From CAZUCE01 sp964619265 (lineage in GTDB: Bacteria > Planctomycetota > UBA1135 > GCA-002686595): a DNA stretch of 64,000 nt. Shown piece by piece: positions 34,853-44,048 of this stretch (positions within the stretch are counted from its first letter, which is position 1; every line of letters begins with the position of its first letter). The translations under genes and the position numbers were made by a program. The DNA lies in the NCBI GenBank assembly GCA_964619265.1, contig CAZUCE010000001.1, positions 124,001 to 188,000 of the forward strand, written 5' to 3'. The notes under the pieces are model-generated. The model did not search any database and was not told the DNA's origin. It worked only from the letters and a program-made list of their open reading frames with translations.

Positions 34853-35833
34853 ATGAACGACCTCGCGCAACAGCCTGGCGAAACCGACCAGGACTACACG
34901 GTTCGGCTCGACCGCGTCTTCTCCGGACCCATGGACCTGCTCTTGCACCTGGTGCGCGAGCAGGAAGTGGAGATCCACGAGGTCGAGATCCATCGGGTCG
35001 TCCACGACTACCTGTCGTACCTCAAGGCGATCACCGACCTCGACATTGAAGCCGCCGCGGACTTTCTGCTGATGGCGGCGACGCTGATGGCGATCAAGTC
35101 GCGGTCGCTGCTGCCGACCGACGAACTCGACCTCGAAGAGGAGCTCGACCCGCGCGACGAGCTGATTCAGCGGCTGATCGAGTATCGCCGCTTCCGCACC
35201 TGCGCAGAGGACCTGGAGTACCGGTTTGAGCAGCGTTCGTTGATTTCTCCGCGCGGCTGGCGCGGAGAGATCGCAGGAACCCGGGCCGAGCCGATGCTCG
35301 ACCTCGGCGAGCTGACCGCCTTCGATCTGCTGGCCCAGTGGTCGCGCTTGCTGCGCGAGGTCTCGGCCCAGCGCACCCATCATGTCCACACGGACCCACG
35401 CCCGATCCGCTTCTACGTGGACCGATTGGTCGAGCGATTGAAAGCTGGCGGACGGCTTTCGGTGCGCGGTCTGGTCGAAACGGGCGAGATCGACGGGCCG
35501 AAACGTGAAGTGTTGATCGGCTCGTTTTGCGCGGTGCTCGAGCTCGCCAAGGTCGGCCTGGTTCAGGTCGACCAGGAAGAGTTTGGTGCGGACATCGAGC
35601 TCGAATTGCACCCGGACAGCCTGGACCGGCTCGACGAAGTTCTGGCCCAGACCAATTTCGAGGAGTTCGGCGCGGAGGACCTGGAGGTGGCCGAGGAACT
35701 GGCTGATCGCGAACTCGTCCTCGAGTCCGGGCAGGATCCGGCCGCCGAAGCGCCCGCTGGATTGGGGACCGAGCCCGAGGTTGATGCAGACGAAGCTTCG
35801 GACTCAGGCGTCGCAGGCCAAGCCGGCGCTTAA
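34853..35833 (+). CDS. scpA: Segregation and condensation protein A (ScpA)
   Basis: This 326-residue kleisin subunit of the Smc-ScpAB condensin has the N-terminal hallmark FSGPMDLLLHLVREQEVEIH that binds the SMC neck. It is followed by the IEAAADFLLMAATLMAIKSR helix and an acidic DELDLEEELDPRDELIQRL stretch. The C-terminal winged-helix segment (KREVLIGSFCAVLELAKVGLVQVDQ) binds the SMC head. An extra acidic tail of about 60 residues (Glu, Ala, Asp-rich) follows, longer than in most ScpA. It sits between the M50 protease and an SGNH hydrolase. scpB is not in this window. Confidence 0.94.
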   Translation: MNDLAQQPGETDQDYTVRLDRVFSGPMDLLLHLVREQEVEIHEVEIHRVVHDYLSYLKAITDLDIEAAADFLLMAATLMAIKSRSLLPTDELDLEEELDPRDELIQRLIEYRRFRTCAEDLEYRFEQRSLISPRGWRGEIAGTRAEPMLDLGELTAFDLLAQWSRLLREVSAQRTHHVHTDPRPIRFYVDRLVERLKAGGRLSVRGLVETGEIDGPKREVLIGSFCAVLELAKVGLVQVDQEEFGADIELELHPDSLDRLDEVLAQTNFEEFGAEDLEVAEELADRELVLESGQDPAAEAPAGLGTEPEVDADEASDSGVAGQAGA

Positions 35834-35838
35834 GTCCG

Positions 35839-36918
35839 GTGGCACCTGGACGCGGAAAGCGGATCGCGGCTCGTGCGGGCTGCGTTCTTCTTGGGATAGG
35901 ACTTGGCAGCGTGGCATCGGATCGTTACCTGCAGGCCTTTGATCCGCTTGGGACGGTCTACTTTCGCGACGTCGCTCGCTATCAGCAGGGTGCGATTCAG
36001 CCGATCGAATCCGCCGTCCATCCCGGCGGCCGGCTGTTTGAAAATCTGCCGAGCCGTGTCACGGAGTTTTCCAATTTCACCTTCGAAACCGATGGTTCCG
36101 GCCTGCGCGAGCCCATCGCGTCCGAGGACGGCGTTCCCTCGCGCGCCGACGATCGCGCCGCCGGCGGGGGCCGCAGGATTTTGCTCCTGGGCGATTCGGT
36201 GACCTTCGGATGGGGCGTTCCCGCCGAGGAGTCCTGGGCCGAACTGCTCGAAGGGCATTGGCTCGACGAACAGCGCCGGCCGCTGCGCGTGATGAACGCG
36301 GGCCACCTGATGTACGACACGACCCAGGAAGTTGACTGGGCTGTGGCTCACGCCGAAGCCCTCGAGCCCGATGTGATCGCATTGACGCTGATCGCCAACG
36401 ACCTTCGGCGCACTTGGAATCAGCTCCAGGACATCTTGGAACGCATGTCCGAGGAGCCCGAGCGCGAGCGGGGGCTGCGCGGTTGGGTCCGCGGCAGCTT
36501 TCGCGGTTTGGACGCGCTGCGTCAGTTTGTCAACGCCCGTAGTTTCCTGAAGCGGCACCGCGAAGATGCGCGCCCGGTTGCCGAGCGCCCTGAAACGTTG
36601 GATGGCTGGCCGTTCATGCAGTCGGCTCTGCTGCGCCTTCAGGAGCTGTGCGCTCGCTTGGATTGCGAGCTGATCGTCTTCGACCACGCCACTCCGCCGG
36701 TCCCCGAACTGGCGGCCTTCTGCGAAGAGCACGGCATCGCCCGGGCCCCAGCAGCCTGGACGCCTGCCGAATGGGCCCAGCCGATCCGCCTCTCGCCGAC
36801 GGACTACCACGCGAATGCGCTGGGCAATCGAATCCTGGCAACCAAGTTCGCCAGCGCGCTTTTCGCAAAGGGGTGGCTGGCGTCGGCCGAACCGCAGAGC
36901 CCGCTGCTCGCCGAGTAG
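35839..36918 (+). CDS. SGNH/GDSL hydrolase family protein, membrane anchored
   Basis: This 359-residue protein has a GTG start 5 bp after scpA. An N-terminal hydrophobic segment (about residues 12-26) is an anchor or signal. The SGNH blocks are visible: LLLGDSVTFGWG with the nucleophile Ser (about residue 120), a Gly in NAGHLMYDT, LIANDLRR with the Asn, and near the C-terminus DYHANALGN with the Asp-x-His pair. These enzymes are esterases or acyl modifiers, often of cell-surface glycans. The exact substrate is undetermined. Confidence 0.85.
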   Translation: MAPGRGKRIAARAGCVLLGIGLGSVASDRYLQAFDPLGTVYFRDVARYQQGAIQPIESAVHPGGRLFENLPSRVTEFSNFTFETDGSGLREPIASEDGVPSRADDRAAGGGRRILLLGDSVTFGWGVPAEESWAELLEGHWLDEQRRPLRVMNAGHLMYDTTQEVDWAVAHAEALEPDVIALTLIANDLRRTWNQLQDILERMSEEPERERGLRGWVRGSFRGLDALRQFVNARSFLKRHREDARPVAERPETLDGWPFMQSALLRLQELCARLDCELIVFDHATPPVPELAAFCEEHGIARAPAAWTPAEWAQPIRLSPTDYHANALGNRILATKFASALFAKGWLASAEPQSPLLAE

Positions 36919-37178
36919 CGGACTTCCAAGGCGAAGCCCAGGGCTCTGGAGACCTCTGCCAGGTTGTGGGGCCCGATCCCTGGGTCAGGTTGTGGCGCCA
37001 GGGCTGGGGCTGACCATCCGTGCCTTCCGTCGTCTGCTGGATCAGGCGGCCCATCCGCAGGTCCCGGGGCCTCGCCCGCAGCCGCTGGGCGCGCTCGAGA
37101 CCGCTTCTCTCTCAGCTTCCGCAGTTTCTCTTTCCTCTTGGTCCCACCAGGCTCGACGACAACGCACCCCTTGAAGTC

Positions 37179-38336
37179 ATGAATAGCACGGACGTTCGGT
37201 CAGAGAGCGGAGAGAACGAGGGGTTGCCCAGTCTTCTGACTCGGGTCGGCTCGCAGGCAACCAGCCGGGCGGGGTCTGCGCGCCTGCCGTCGCCTTTGGA
37301 TCAGCCAGCGCCCTTGGATCGGGCAGCATCCTTGGGCCGGGCAGTTCCCTCGGGCCAGGCCGTGCCGCTGGACCAGCCGGTGCCGTTCGGCCAGGCAGTT
37401 CCCTCGAGTCGAATCGCGTCCGGCGTTCGGGAGGCCTCTTCGCGCCCGTCGCGTCCGGGCCGCGGGTCGATTCCCCTGTCCCTGCGCTTGGCTCGGGCCG
37501 GGTTGAACGTCTACGCGGGGATCGCTCCGAGGCGCGCGGCCAAGGCGGCCAGTCGGTTTTTCTGCAAGCCGGCTCGCAACCGTCGTCCGGAGCACGAGGT
37601 CGAGCGCTTGAATTCCGCCACGCCGTTTCGATTCCGGCAGGGCCGGGTGTGGGTGCATGGGTGGCGCTGGGGCCCCGAAGGTCCCCTCGCGCTGTTGGTC
37701 CACGGCTGGGCGGGGCGCGGCGGCCAGCTCGCGGCGTTTGCCGAACCCCTGGTGAAGCGCGGGTTTCAGGTGGTGACCTTTGATGGGTTGGGTCACGGGG
37801 ACACGCCGGGCAAGAGCTCCTCGATGGTCGAGCTAGCGGACGGACTGTTCGCGGTGACCCGGCATCTACGACAGGAACCGAAGGCGGTGGTGGCCCACTC
37901 GATGGGATCCCAGGCGGTCGCGCTGGCGATGGCGGAAGGGCTCGAATTCGAGCGGGTGGCCTGGATCTCGCCGCCGGCGGGGCTGGCGAGCGACGTCGAG
38001 GCTTACCGCAGGTGGCTCGGGTTCGATGCCGAACTCGGGCGGCAAATCGTGGCCGATATGAACCGGCGCTACGCGGTGAATCTGCACGACTACGAGATCG
38101 AGTTGCTCGGGGCAAGAGGCGGCGAGCGCGTGCTGATTCTCCACGACGAAGGAGATCGGGTGGTCCCGATCGCCGAGGGGCGCCAGGTGGCGAAGGCCAT
38201 CGGTGCGGCGCGGTTGGTTTCGACCAGCGCTCTGGGGCACCACCGGATCCTGCGCGATGCGGGCGTCATCGAGGAGGTCGCGGGGTGGCTGGCGCGGGCC
38301 GCCTGGAGTTCGGGCTCGCCGAGAACAGGGGGCTGA
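37179..38336 (+). CDS. Alpha/beta hydrolase with N-terminal hexapeptide repeat
   Basis: This protein of about 385 residues has an alpha/beta hydrolase core from about residue 150. It includes LLVHGWAGRGGQ (oxyanion HG loop), VAHSMGSQAVAL with the nucleophile Ser, HDEGDRVVPIAEG with the acid Asp, and GHHRIL with the catalytic His. The first 100 residues are low complexity. Residues 39-86 are eight tandem hexapeptides of the type P-L-D/G-Q/R-A-V/A. The ATG at 37179 was chosen because the upstream frame is unlikely coding. Substrate unknown. It is separated by 260 bp from the SGNH gene. Confidence 0.85.
   Translation: MNSTDVRSESGENEGLPSLLTRVGSQATSRAGSARLPSPLDQPAPLDRAASLGRAVPSGQAVPLDQPVPFGQAVPSSRIASGVREASSRPSRPGRGSIPLSLRLARAGLNVYAGIAPRRAAKAASRFFCKPARNRRPEHEVERLNSATPFRFRQGRVWVHGWRWGPEGPLALLVHGWAGRGGQLAAFAEPLVKRGFQVVTFDGLGHGDTPGKSSSMVELADGLFAVTRHLRQEPKAVVAHSMGSQAVALAMAEGLEFERVAWISPPAGLASDVEAYRRWLGFDAELGRQIVADMNRRYAVNLHDYEIELLGARGGERVLILHDEGDRVVPIAEGRQVAKAIGAARLVSTSALGHHRILRDAGVIEEVAGWLARAAWSSGSPRTGG
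37293..37436 (+). repeat. Eight tandem 18-bp degenerate units (hexapeptide repeat)
   Basis: In frame inside the alpha/beta hydrolase gene, eight consecutive 18-bp units encode PLDQPA, PLDRAA, SLGRAV, PSGQAV, PLDQPV, PFGQAV, PSSRIA and SGVREA. The period is exact, and similarity falls off toward the end. Confidence 0.7.
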
Positions 38337-38443
38337 TCAGGCCTTGCGGGGCCGCCCCTGAGACGGGCAAGCAGGCTTTTCTCAGGGTCTGCCTCCAGTT
38401 GGGCCGGAAGCGCTTCCGAGAAGCCCACTCCAGCCCCCTGCCC

Positions 38444-39199
38444 ATGAAATCGGTCACAGCCATTGCCCTACCGGTCCTCGTTGCGACGCTCGGAATCGTG
38501 AGCGCGATTGGTGCCGTTTCGAAGGGCGCCGCGGAGCTGGAGCCCAGCAAGGCGGTGGAGCTCGTTCACCGGAGCCGCGACGAAGTGGCGCGGCCGTCGA
38601 TTCGCTTGGAACTCTCCCAGCGGTCGATCTCCGAACCGGTGGTCAAGTCGCAGCCGGCTCCCAAGAGCTGGACCTCGGGGTCTGCGGTTCCGCGCCCTTC
38701 CGAAGTCATCGTTCCGCGCAGCTATCAGCCGTCGCTCCGCGGTCAGGAAATCGCGGAAGAGGATTTGGGCCGTCACGTGGCGGGCCTGGCCAAGCTGGAA
38801 CGCTCCCAAATCCAGGCGCTGCGCTCCCGCTATCTCTCGCTTCCTTCAAGGATCGAGAGCGTGCTGATGGGCCGCGAACTTCCCGCCGCGGACTACGCCT
38901 ACGAGCAAGCGCTCGAGGGGTTGTGCGATCAAATCGAAGCGGAGTTGGTTCAAAGCCACAAGGAGTACTTCCAAAGCCGCAGCTTCCCGTATGTGAAGGC
39001 TGGGGGCACGCCGTTGGCCGCGAGGCCCCTCGGAAATTCGCAGTTCACGACCCAGGGACTCCACGTGGTGGGCGACTGGTTTGTGGATGCCGGATTCCGC
39101 AGCGAAGACTTTCCGTCGCTGGAGGCCAAGTTGAAAGCTGCCATGCAGATGCGGATCGAGCGGGTGGACTTCCTGGACCGCACGCTCAACGTTCACTGA
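38444..39199 (+). CDS. Exported protein of unknown function
   Basis: This 251-residue protein starts MKSVTAIALPVLVATLGIVS, a signal peptide or anchor. The rest is hydrophilic with a Ser/Pro-rich linker (about residues 50-95), then a helical region (EDLGRHVAGLAKLERSQIQ) and a mixed C-terminus. I do not recognise the family. The upstream open frame to 38012 only overlaps the alpha/beta hydrolase gene, so the ATG at 38444 is used. It ends 28 bp from the convergent TesA-like gene. Confidence 0.65.
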   Translation: MKSVTAIALPVLVATLGIVSAIGAVSKGAAELEPSKAVELVHRSRDEVARPSIRLELSQRSISEPVVKSQPAPKSWTSGSAVPRPSEVIVPRSYQPSLRGQEIAEEDLGRHVAGLAKLERSQIQALRSRYLSLPSRIESVLMGRELPAADYAYEQALEGLCDQIEAELVQSHKEYFQSRSFPYVKAGGTPLAARPLGNSQFTTQGLHVVGDWFVDAGFRSEDFPSLEAKLKAAMQMRIERVDFLDRTLNVH

Positions 39200-39227
39200 G
39201 CGCCTACGGGCTCTTTGGGGGGGCTCG

Positions 39228-39953
39228 CTAGCGAACGCCGGCCCCGGTTAGCTCGGCGATTAGATCGAACAGCGGGCCCTCGACGTTGTCGGCCAAACGC
39301 TCGTGGCCTTCGGCTGTGGGGTGAAGCCCGTCTTCGAGGTTGAGCTCGGGGACGGCGCCCACGCCTTCCATCCAATAGGGAAGGAAAGCGAGATCGAATT
39401 CGTCGGCCAAGGCGGGGTAGAGCTCGTCGAATTCGGTGGCTAGCGCGCCGTAGTTGGTCGGCAGCCGAACGCCGAGCAACAGCACCCGGGCGCCCGCGGC
39501 GCGACTGCGCTCGATGATGGTCTCCAGGTTGTTGCGAGTTGTTGCGGGATCCACGCCGCGCAACCCGTCGTTGCCTCCCAACTCGAGGATGACCAGGTCG
39601 GGCTTGGTCCGCAGGGTCCAGTCGATGGCCGTGACGCCGCCGGCGGAGGTTCGTCCGCTCTCGCTGGCGTTGACCAAGTGGAACGGCTTGCCTCGCGCAG
39701 TGAGCCTCCTCTGCAGCACGGCGGGAACGGCTTGATGCTCCGCCAGGTGGAGGCCGGCGCCGATGCTGTCGCCGAGGAACACAACCGTCGGTGCGTCTTT
39801 TGGAATCTCCGGCGCCGGCGGAGCTTTCGTAACCCCCGCTGAGGGCTCATCGAAGGTCCGCGGGCCACGGCTCGCGTCCTGCTCCGCGCGTTCGCAGGCG
39901 CTCGTAAGCAACCCCAGGGAAAAAGCCAGGAGGAGGTGGAAAATGCGGATCAC
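39228..39953 (-). CDS. TesA-like SGNH arylesterase/lysophospholipase, probable lipoprotein
   Basis: This protein of about 241 residues belongs to the TesA/arylesterase branch of SGNH hydrolases. The visible blocks are VVFLGDSIGAGLHL (Ser nucleophile), NASESGRTSAGG (Gly), ELGGNDGLRG (Asn), and DGLHPTAEGH (Asp and His). The GTG at 39953 starts a hydrophobic leader ending LLTSAC, a lipobox-like site, and an earlier GTG at 40010 is possible. TesA hydrolyses acyl thioesters and lysophospholipids in the periplasm. The gene is divergent from a YbbA/YbbP-type ABC transporter, the same neighbourhood as tesA-ybbA-ybbP in E. coli, which supports the identification. Confidence 0.88.
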   Translation of the reverse strand: MIRIFHLLLAFSLGLLTSACERAEQDASRGPRTFDEPSAGVTKAPPAPEIPKDAPTVVFLGDSIGAGLHLAEHQAVPAVLQRRLTARGKPFHLVNASESGRTSAGGVTAIDWTLRTKPDLVILELGGNDGLRGVDPATTRNNLETIIERSRAAGARVLLLGVRLPTNYGALATEFDELYPALADEFDLAFLPYWMEGVGAVPELNLEDGLHPTAEGHERLADNVEGPLFDLIAELTGAGVR

Positions 39954-40104
39954 GGGTGGGTGGTGGAGAGGCCCGCCTGAGAATTCGAGTGGGGCGAGCG
40001 AGATTTTCACATTCCAAAGAGCTGGTTCCCTTCCAAATTCTCATCCTCGTCGTACGAAGCCATCCGGGAAACCGACCGACCGGGCAGGCTTGACTCCCGA
40101 ATCC

Positions 40105-40800
40105 ATGACTTCTTCTCCTGTTCTCGAAGCGCGTGGCCTCACCAAGCGCATGCCCTCCGGTGAACGCACGCTCACCATTCTCGACAACGTCGACCTCGCG
40201 ATCGAATCGGGTGAGCTGGTGGCCGTTCTAGGCCCATCGGGTAGCGGCAAGTCCACGCTGCTGGGCTTGTTGGCTGGCTTGGATCGCCCGAGCGAAGGTT
40301 CGGTTCGACTCGCAGGAGTTGAATTGAGCGGCCTGAACGAAGATGAATTGGCGCTGGTCCGCCGCCGCCGGGTTGGTTTTGTCTTCCAGGCCTTCCAACT
40401 GCTCCCCAACTTGACGGCCTTGGAGAACGTGGCGTTGCCGCTCGAATTGACCGGCGTGCCGGACGCGCGAGAGCGCACGGCGAAGGCGCTGGACGAAGTC
40501 GGGCTCGCGGCCCGGACCGATCACTACCCAGCCCAGCTCTCTGGCGGTGAACAACAGCGCGTCGCGGTGGCGCGTGCGTTCGCAGGCGAGCCGGAGGTGC
40601 TCTTCGCGGACGAGCCAACCGGCAATTTGGATGGCGCGACTGGCGAGCGAATTCTCGAGCTGCTGCTCGACTTGCGCGCGCGGCATGGCACGACACTGGT
40701 GCTTGTCACCCACGACTCGAAGATTGCGTCGCGGGCCGAACGGCGGATTCACTTGGCGAGTGGCCGGCTAGAACGCGACGAGCGCGGTTCGAGCGCGTGA
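40105..40800 (+). CDS. ABC transporter ATP-binding protein (LolD/YbbA-like)
   Basis: This 231-residue ATPase of the MacB/LolD branch has Walker A GPSGSGKST near residue 40, the Q-loop in FVFQAFQLLPNLTALENV, the signature LSGGEQQRVAVARA, Walker B VLFADEPTGNLDG, and the switch His in LVTHD. The ATG at 40105 gives the standard length, and an upstream in-frame extension is ignored. The permease gene overlaps its stop by 4 bp. The pair, divergent from a TesA-like esterase, corresponds to YbbA/YbbP, whose export substrate is not firmly known but may involve fatty-acid or lipid-derived compounds. Confidence 0.93.
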   Translation: MTSSPVLEARGLTKRMPSGERTLTILDNVDLAIESGELVAVLGPSGSGKSTLLGLLAGLDRPSEGSVRLAGVELSGLNEDELALVRRRRVGFVFQAFQLLPNLTALENVALPLELTGVPDARERTAKALDEVGLAARTDHYPAQLSGGEQQRVAVARAFAGEPEVLFADEPTGNLDGATGERILELLLDLRARHGTTLVLVTHDSKIASRAERRIHLASGRLERDERGSSA

Positions 40801-43364
40801 GTCCTCCGCAAGTGCGAGAATCCAGGATCGACTCCGCTTCGCGCGGAGCTTCCTGGAGCGCGTTCTTTCGCGCGGTGCTGCTCGAGGGGCGGGCTGCACG
40901 CGGCCGGCTGGTGTTCTTCACCGGAGCGCTCAGTGTGGGGGTGGCCGCCGTGGTTGGAGTGGCTGCCCTGGTGGGTGCTTTCGAGGCCGGCTTGCGGGCC
41001 GAATCGCGCACCTTGCTCGGTGGTGATCTGCGCGCCGAGGCTCGCCGTCCGTTGCCGGCGGTGATCGATACCGCCTTCGACGACGTCCCCCATCGCCGGG
41101 CAGATCTGCGTGAGTTGGCCGCAACGGCAACCCGCGGAGCGCAGAGCCGGTTGGTCGAGCTGAAGGTGGTGTCCGGCGGATTTCCGTTCGCAGGCGAGAT
41201 GGCTTTGAAGCCCGCGGGCTTTGAGGCGAGCGCGCTTGACGCGAACGGCGTGATGGTTGCGCCCGATCTTGCTGGCGCGCTGAATGCGGAGCTCGGTGAC
41301 GATCTGCTGCTGGGCGGGGCTCGCTTTACGATCCGAGCCCTCATCCTCGATGAACCCGATCGTGTGGGCTTTCAAATGTCGTTCGGTCCACGGGCGATCC
41401 TGTCCAGCGAAGGCTTCGAGCGCACCGACCTGGGCGTGGTGACCTCGCGCGTTCGGCACCTCGCGGTATGGGCCTTCGACGAAGACCTGGACGCGCAGCG
41501 TTTGGGCGAACTGAAGGACCGGCTCGAAGCTACGGTCGACGAGCCAGACTTCCTGCGCGTGCAAACCCACACCGAGGCGCAGCCGAGCATTCGCCGGTCG
41601 CTGACACAGATCGAGGACTTCCTCGGACTGGTGGCTTTGTTGTCGCTGTTGCTGGGAGGACTGGGCGTGTCTCAAATCGTTCGCGCTTGGCTTTCCGGGC
41701 GTACCCAGGCCGTGGCGGTTCTACGGTGCCTGGGACTTCGCGCGCGGGAGATCGCGGTGCTCTATTTGGGCAACGTGGTGCTGCTCGCGCTGGCCGGTTC
41801 CTTGGTGGGCGCGTTGGCCGGAATGTTGGTGCCGGCGGTGGTGAGTTCGCTCGCGCCCGAGCTGTTCGCGGGGCCCAGCTCCACCTGGTTGCAGCCGCTC
41901 GCGGCGCTTCGGGGAGTGGGACTCGGCGTGCTGGTCGCGATGCTGTTCAGCCTTCCGTCCTTGACCACGGTTTGGAGCGTCGCGCCAGCGGTTGCTCTGC
42001 GGGCGGAGGCGGCGCCGCTGCCGGTTCCGCGCGCGGTCCGCTGGCTTTCTCCGATGACCGTCGCGCTGGGATTGGTCTGCGTGGCCCGCCTGCAGGGCGG
42101 TTCATGGATCGAGTCGCTCGCCTTCACCGGGGGGCTTGCGGTTCTCTCGCTGCTTTTGTGGGCCGGCGCCCGTCTGCTCTCGCTGTTCATCGCCCGCGTA
42201 CCGCGTCAGCGAATTCCGGCGACCCTGGCGCACGGCATGGCCTCCTTGGCCCGCCCCGGAGCCGGCACCACCGGAGCCATCGTGGCGTTAGGTCTCGGCG
42301 TCCTGGTGGTGGTTTCCATGGGGCTGGTTTCCAGCGGCCTGCGACGGGCCTTGATCGAATCGCTGCCCGAAGATGCCCCGAGCGTGTTTCTTTTGGACGT
42401 GCAGCCCGATCAGTGGAAAACCGTGCAGGAGGAGCTCGAAGGGGCCGGCGCACGCGGGGTGAACAACGCGCCCGTGGCGATGGGGCGGTTGCGTGCGATC
42501 GACGGGAGGCCGGTGGCCGAGCTCGCCGCGGAACGCGAGGACGCGGGCCGGGCCGCGTGGATGTTCACGCGCGAACTGCGCCTCACCTGGCTCGAAGAGT
42601 TGGCTCCTGACAACGAAGTCGTCGACGGCTCGCTCTGGAGCGATCCGGATGAGTTCGAGTTGAGCGTTGAGCTCGACTTTGCGCGACAGATGGGCGTGCA
42701 GGTCGGCTCGCGCGTTCGGCTCGATGTGCAGGGGGTTGCGCTCGATCTGGTCGTAACCAGCCTGCGGACCGTTGAGTGGGAGAGCTTTGGGATCAACTTC
42801 TTCCTGGTGGTCGAACCGGGAGCGCTGGAAGGCGCGCCCCACTTCGAACTGGCGGTGGCTCGCATCGAGCCCCCCGAGCGCGAACTCGAACTTCAGGGCC
42901 AGCTCGCTCGATCGGTTCCGAACGTCACGATGCTGCGCGTACGGCCGCTGCTTGAGACTCTTGGCGTGCTGGTCGCTCGGATATCCGCGGGCGTGCGGGG
43001 ATTGGGCGCCTTCACGATTCTCACAGGCTTGGTGATTCTGGCCGGTTCGGTGGCTACTTCGGCTTTGCGACGCGGCAAGGAAGCAGCCTTGCTCAAGAGC
43101 CTGGGCGTGACGCGCCGCGGGGTGGCCCAATTGTTCGGCGTCGAGTTCGCGCTGGTGGGCCTCGTTTCGGGCTTGATCGGTTCGGCCGGCGCGGTGGTCT
43201 TGGCCCAGGTGTTTTTGACGCGGGTGGCCGACGTGGATGCTGAACTGGAGTGGCTGGCGGTTCCCCTGTCATCTGCGGCCACGGTCGTTCTTGCTGTTTT
43301 GGCGGGATTGTTGGCGAGCCGGCGCCCGCTGTCGGCGCCGCCCGTGGAGACGCTCCGCGGCTGA
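40797..43364 (+). CDS. ABC transporter permease, FtsX/YbbP-like
   Basis: This 855-residue inner-membrane protein begins at GTG, overlapping the ATPase stop as GTGA. It has an N-terminal helix (LVFFTGALSVGVAAVVGVAAL), a large external domain, then FtsX-type blocks of three helices around residues 260-420 and 730-855, with a middle helical pair, as in YbbP (two FtsX domains). External domains (about 50-260 and 530-710) are beta-rich. The C-terminus has the typical ALRRGKEAALLKSLGVTRRG coupling loop that contacts the ATPase. Together with the gene at 40105 it forms a complete exporter-like ABC system. Confidence 0.92.
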   Translation: MSPPQVRESRIDSASRGASWSAFFRAVLLEGRAARGRLVFFTGALSVGVAAVVGVAALVGAFEAGLRAESRTLLGGDLRAEARRPLPAVIDTAFDDVPHRRADLRELAATATRGAQSRLVELKVVSGGFPFAGEMALKPAGFEASALDANGVMVAPDLAGALNAELGDDLLLGGARFTIRALILDEPDRVGFQMSFGPRAILSSEGFERTDLGVVTSRVRHLAVWAFDEDLDAQRLGELKDRLEATVDEPDFLRVQTHTEAQPSIRRSLTQIEDFLGLVALLSLLLGGLGVSQIVRAWLSGRTQAVAVLRCLGLRAREIAVLYLGNVVLLALAGSLVGALAGMLVPAVVSSLAPELFAGPSSTWLQPLAALRGVGLGVLVAMLFSLPSLTTVWSVAPAVALRAEAAPLPVPRAVRWLSPMTVALGLVCVARLQGGSWIESLAFTGGLAVLSLLLWAGARLLSLFIARVPRQRIPATLAHGMASLARPGAGTTGAIVALGLGVLVVVSMGLVSSGLRRALIESLPEDAPSVFLLDVQPDQWKTVQEELEGAGARGVNNAPVAMGRLRAIDGRPVAELAAEREDAGRAAWMFTRELRLTWLEELAPDNEVVDGSLWSDPDEFELSVELDFARQMGVQVGSRVRLDVQGVALDLVVTSLRTVEWESFGINFFLVVEPGALEGAPHFELAVARIEPPERELELQGQLARSVPNVTMLRVRPLLETLGVLVARISAGVRGLGAFTILTGLVILAGSVATSALRRGKEAALLKSLGVTRRGVAQLFGVEFALVGLVSGLIGSAGAVVLAQVFLTRVADVDAELEWLAVPLSSAATVVLAVLAGLLASRRPLSAPPVETLRG

Positions 43365-44048
43365 TGGGCCGAACGGAGACGGCATGAAGCCTGAGGTTGA
43401 GCGAGAACAGCGCTGTTACCCCTCCCCTTCGCGAGGCATAGCTCTTTCAACAGGCCAGCAGCTCTGAAACTGATGTTTCCGATTGGCCACACTCCTTGCC
43501 TTCCTTGCACATCGACTCGCATGTCCACCCATCGATCCGGGCAAAGCCACCTTGCAGGCACCCTTGCCTGAGCTCTCGCCTTTCCTGCGCTCGCCGCAGC
43601 CCAAACACCCGAGTGGTTTGATCTCAAGCCCCGCGCCGCGCTCGAGCTCGTGATCGCCGAGTAGCGCAGCGCAGGTTTCCGGCCGGGTGGAGAGCGAGAG
43701 AAGCTCCTCGCCCGCCGGATCAGGCTTCACCTTTGGGCAGGCCCGGAGGCGGATCGGGCCCTTTAGGTGAGGTGGCTGGACCGGCTAGCCCCAGGGCCTC
43801 GCCGTGCTGGGCCCGATTCTCCGGAGGGGACAGCCGAGGGCCCCCGGCGCCCAGATTGAGTCCCGGGAGTGCCTCCAGCGGCCGCGGAATCCCTAGGCTA
43901 GGTCGAATCTTAGTGCGCCGCGGACTATGTTCGCGGCCCGCCTCGCCGAGTGAGGCGATCTCTGTATCTGGAAATTCCAACCGATTCGGACCACGAATTC
44001 CCCACACGGATCGTGGCCTCCTCCCCAACCGCCCACCCAAGAACAAAA
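43365..44048. other. Intergenic stretch with one doubtful small ORF
   Basis: About 680 bases between the ABC permease and trxA. It includes AACAGCGCTGTT (43408-43419), a perfect 12-bp palindrome, and one minus-strand ORF with partly coding-like codon use listed separately. Other frames are short and Pro/Gly/Arg-rich. No RNA gene was recognised. Confidence 0.4.
43416..43730 (-). CDS. Doubtful small ORF with CxxC motif
   Basis: This 104-residue frame starts at GTG 43730. The first 55 codons end mostly in G or C, as in neighbouring genes, and encode a soluble-looking peptide with a CLGCGERRKG motif that could bind zinc. The second half is codon-atypical and lacks recognisable structure. It may be a genuine small protein, a decayed gene or a chance frame. 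No family was recognised. Confidence 0.35.
   Translation of the reverse strand: MKPDPAGEELLSLSTRPETCAALLGDHELERGAGLEIKPLGCLGCGERRKGESSGKGACKVALPGSMGGHASRCARKARSVANRKHQFQSCWPVERAMPREGEG

Noticed and set aside
34433..35611. 392-codon minus-strand ORF over the M50 and scpA genes
   Set aside because: Shadow of two well-supported plus-strand genes, Gln/Arg/His-rich without motifs.
43720..44046. Minus-strand ORF upstream of trxA
   Set aside because: Pro/Gly/Arg-rich, no motif, overlapping an intergenic region and the trxA leader.
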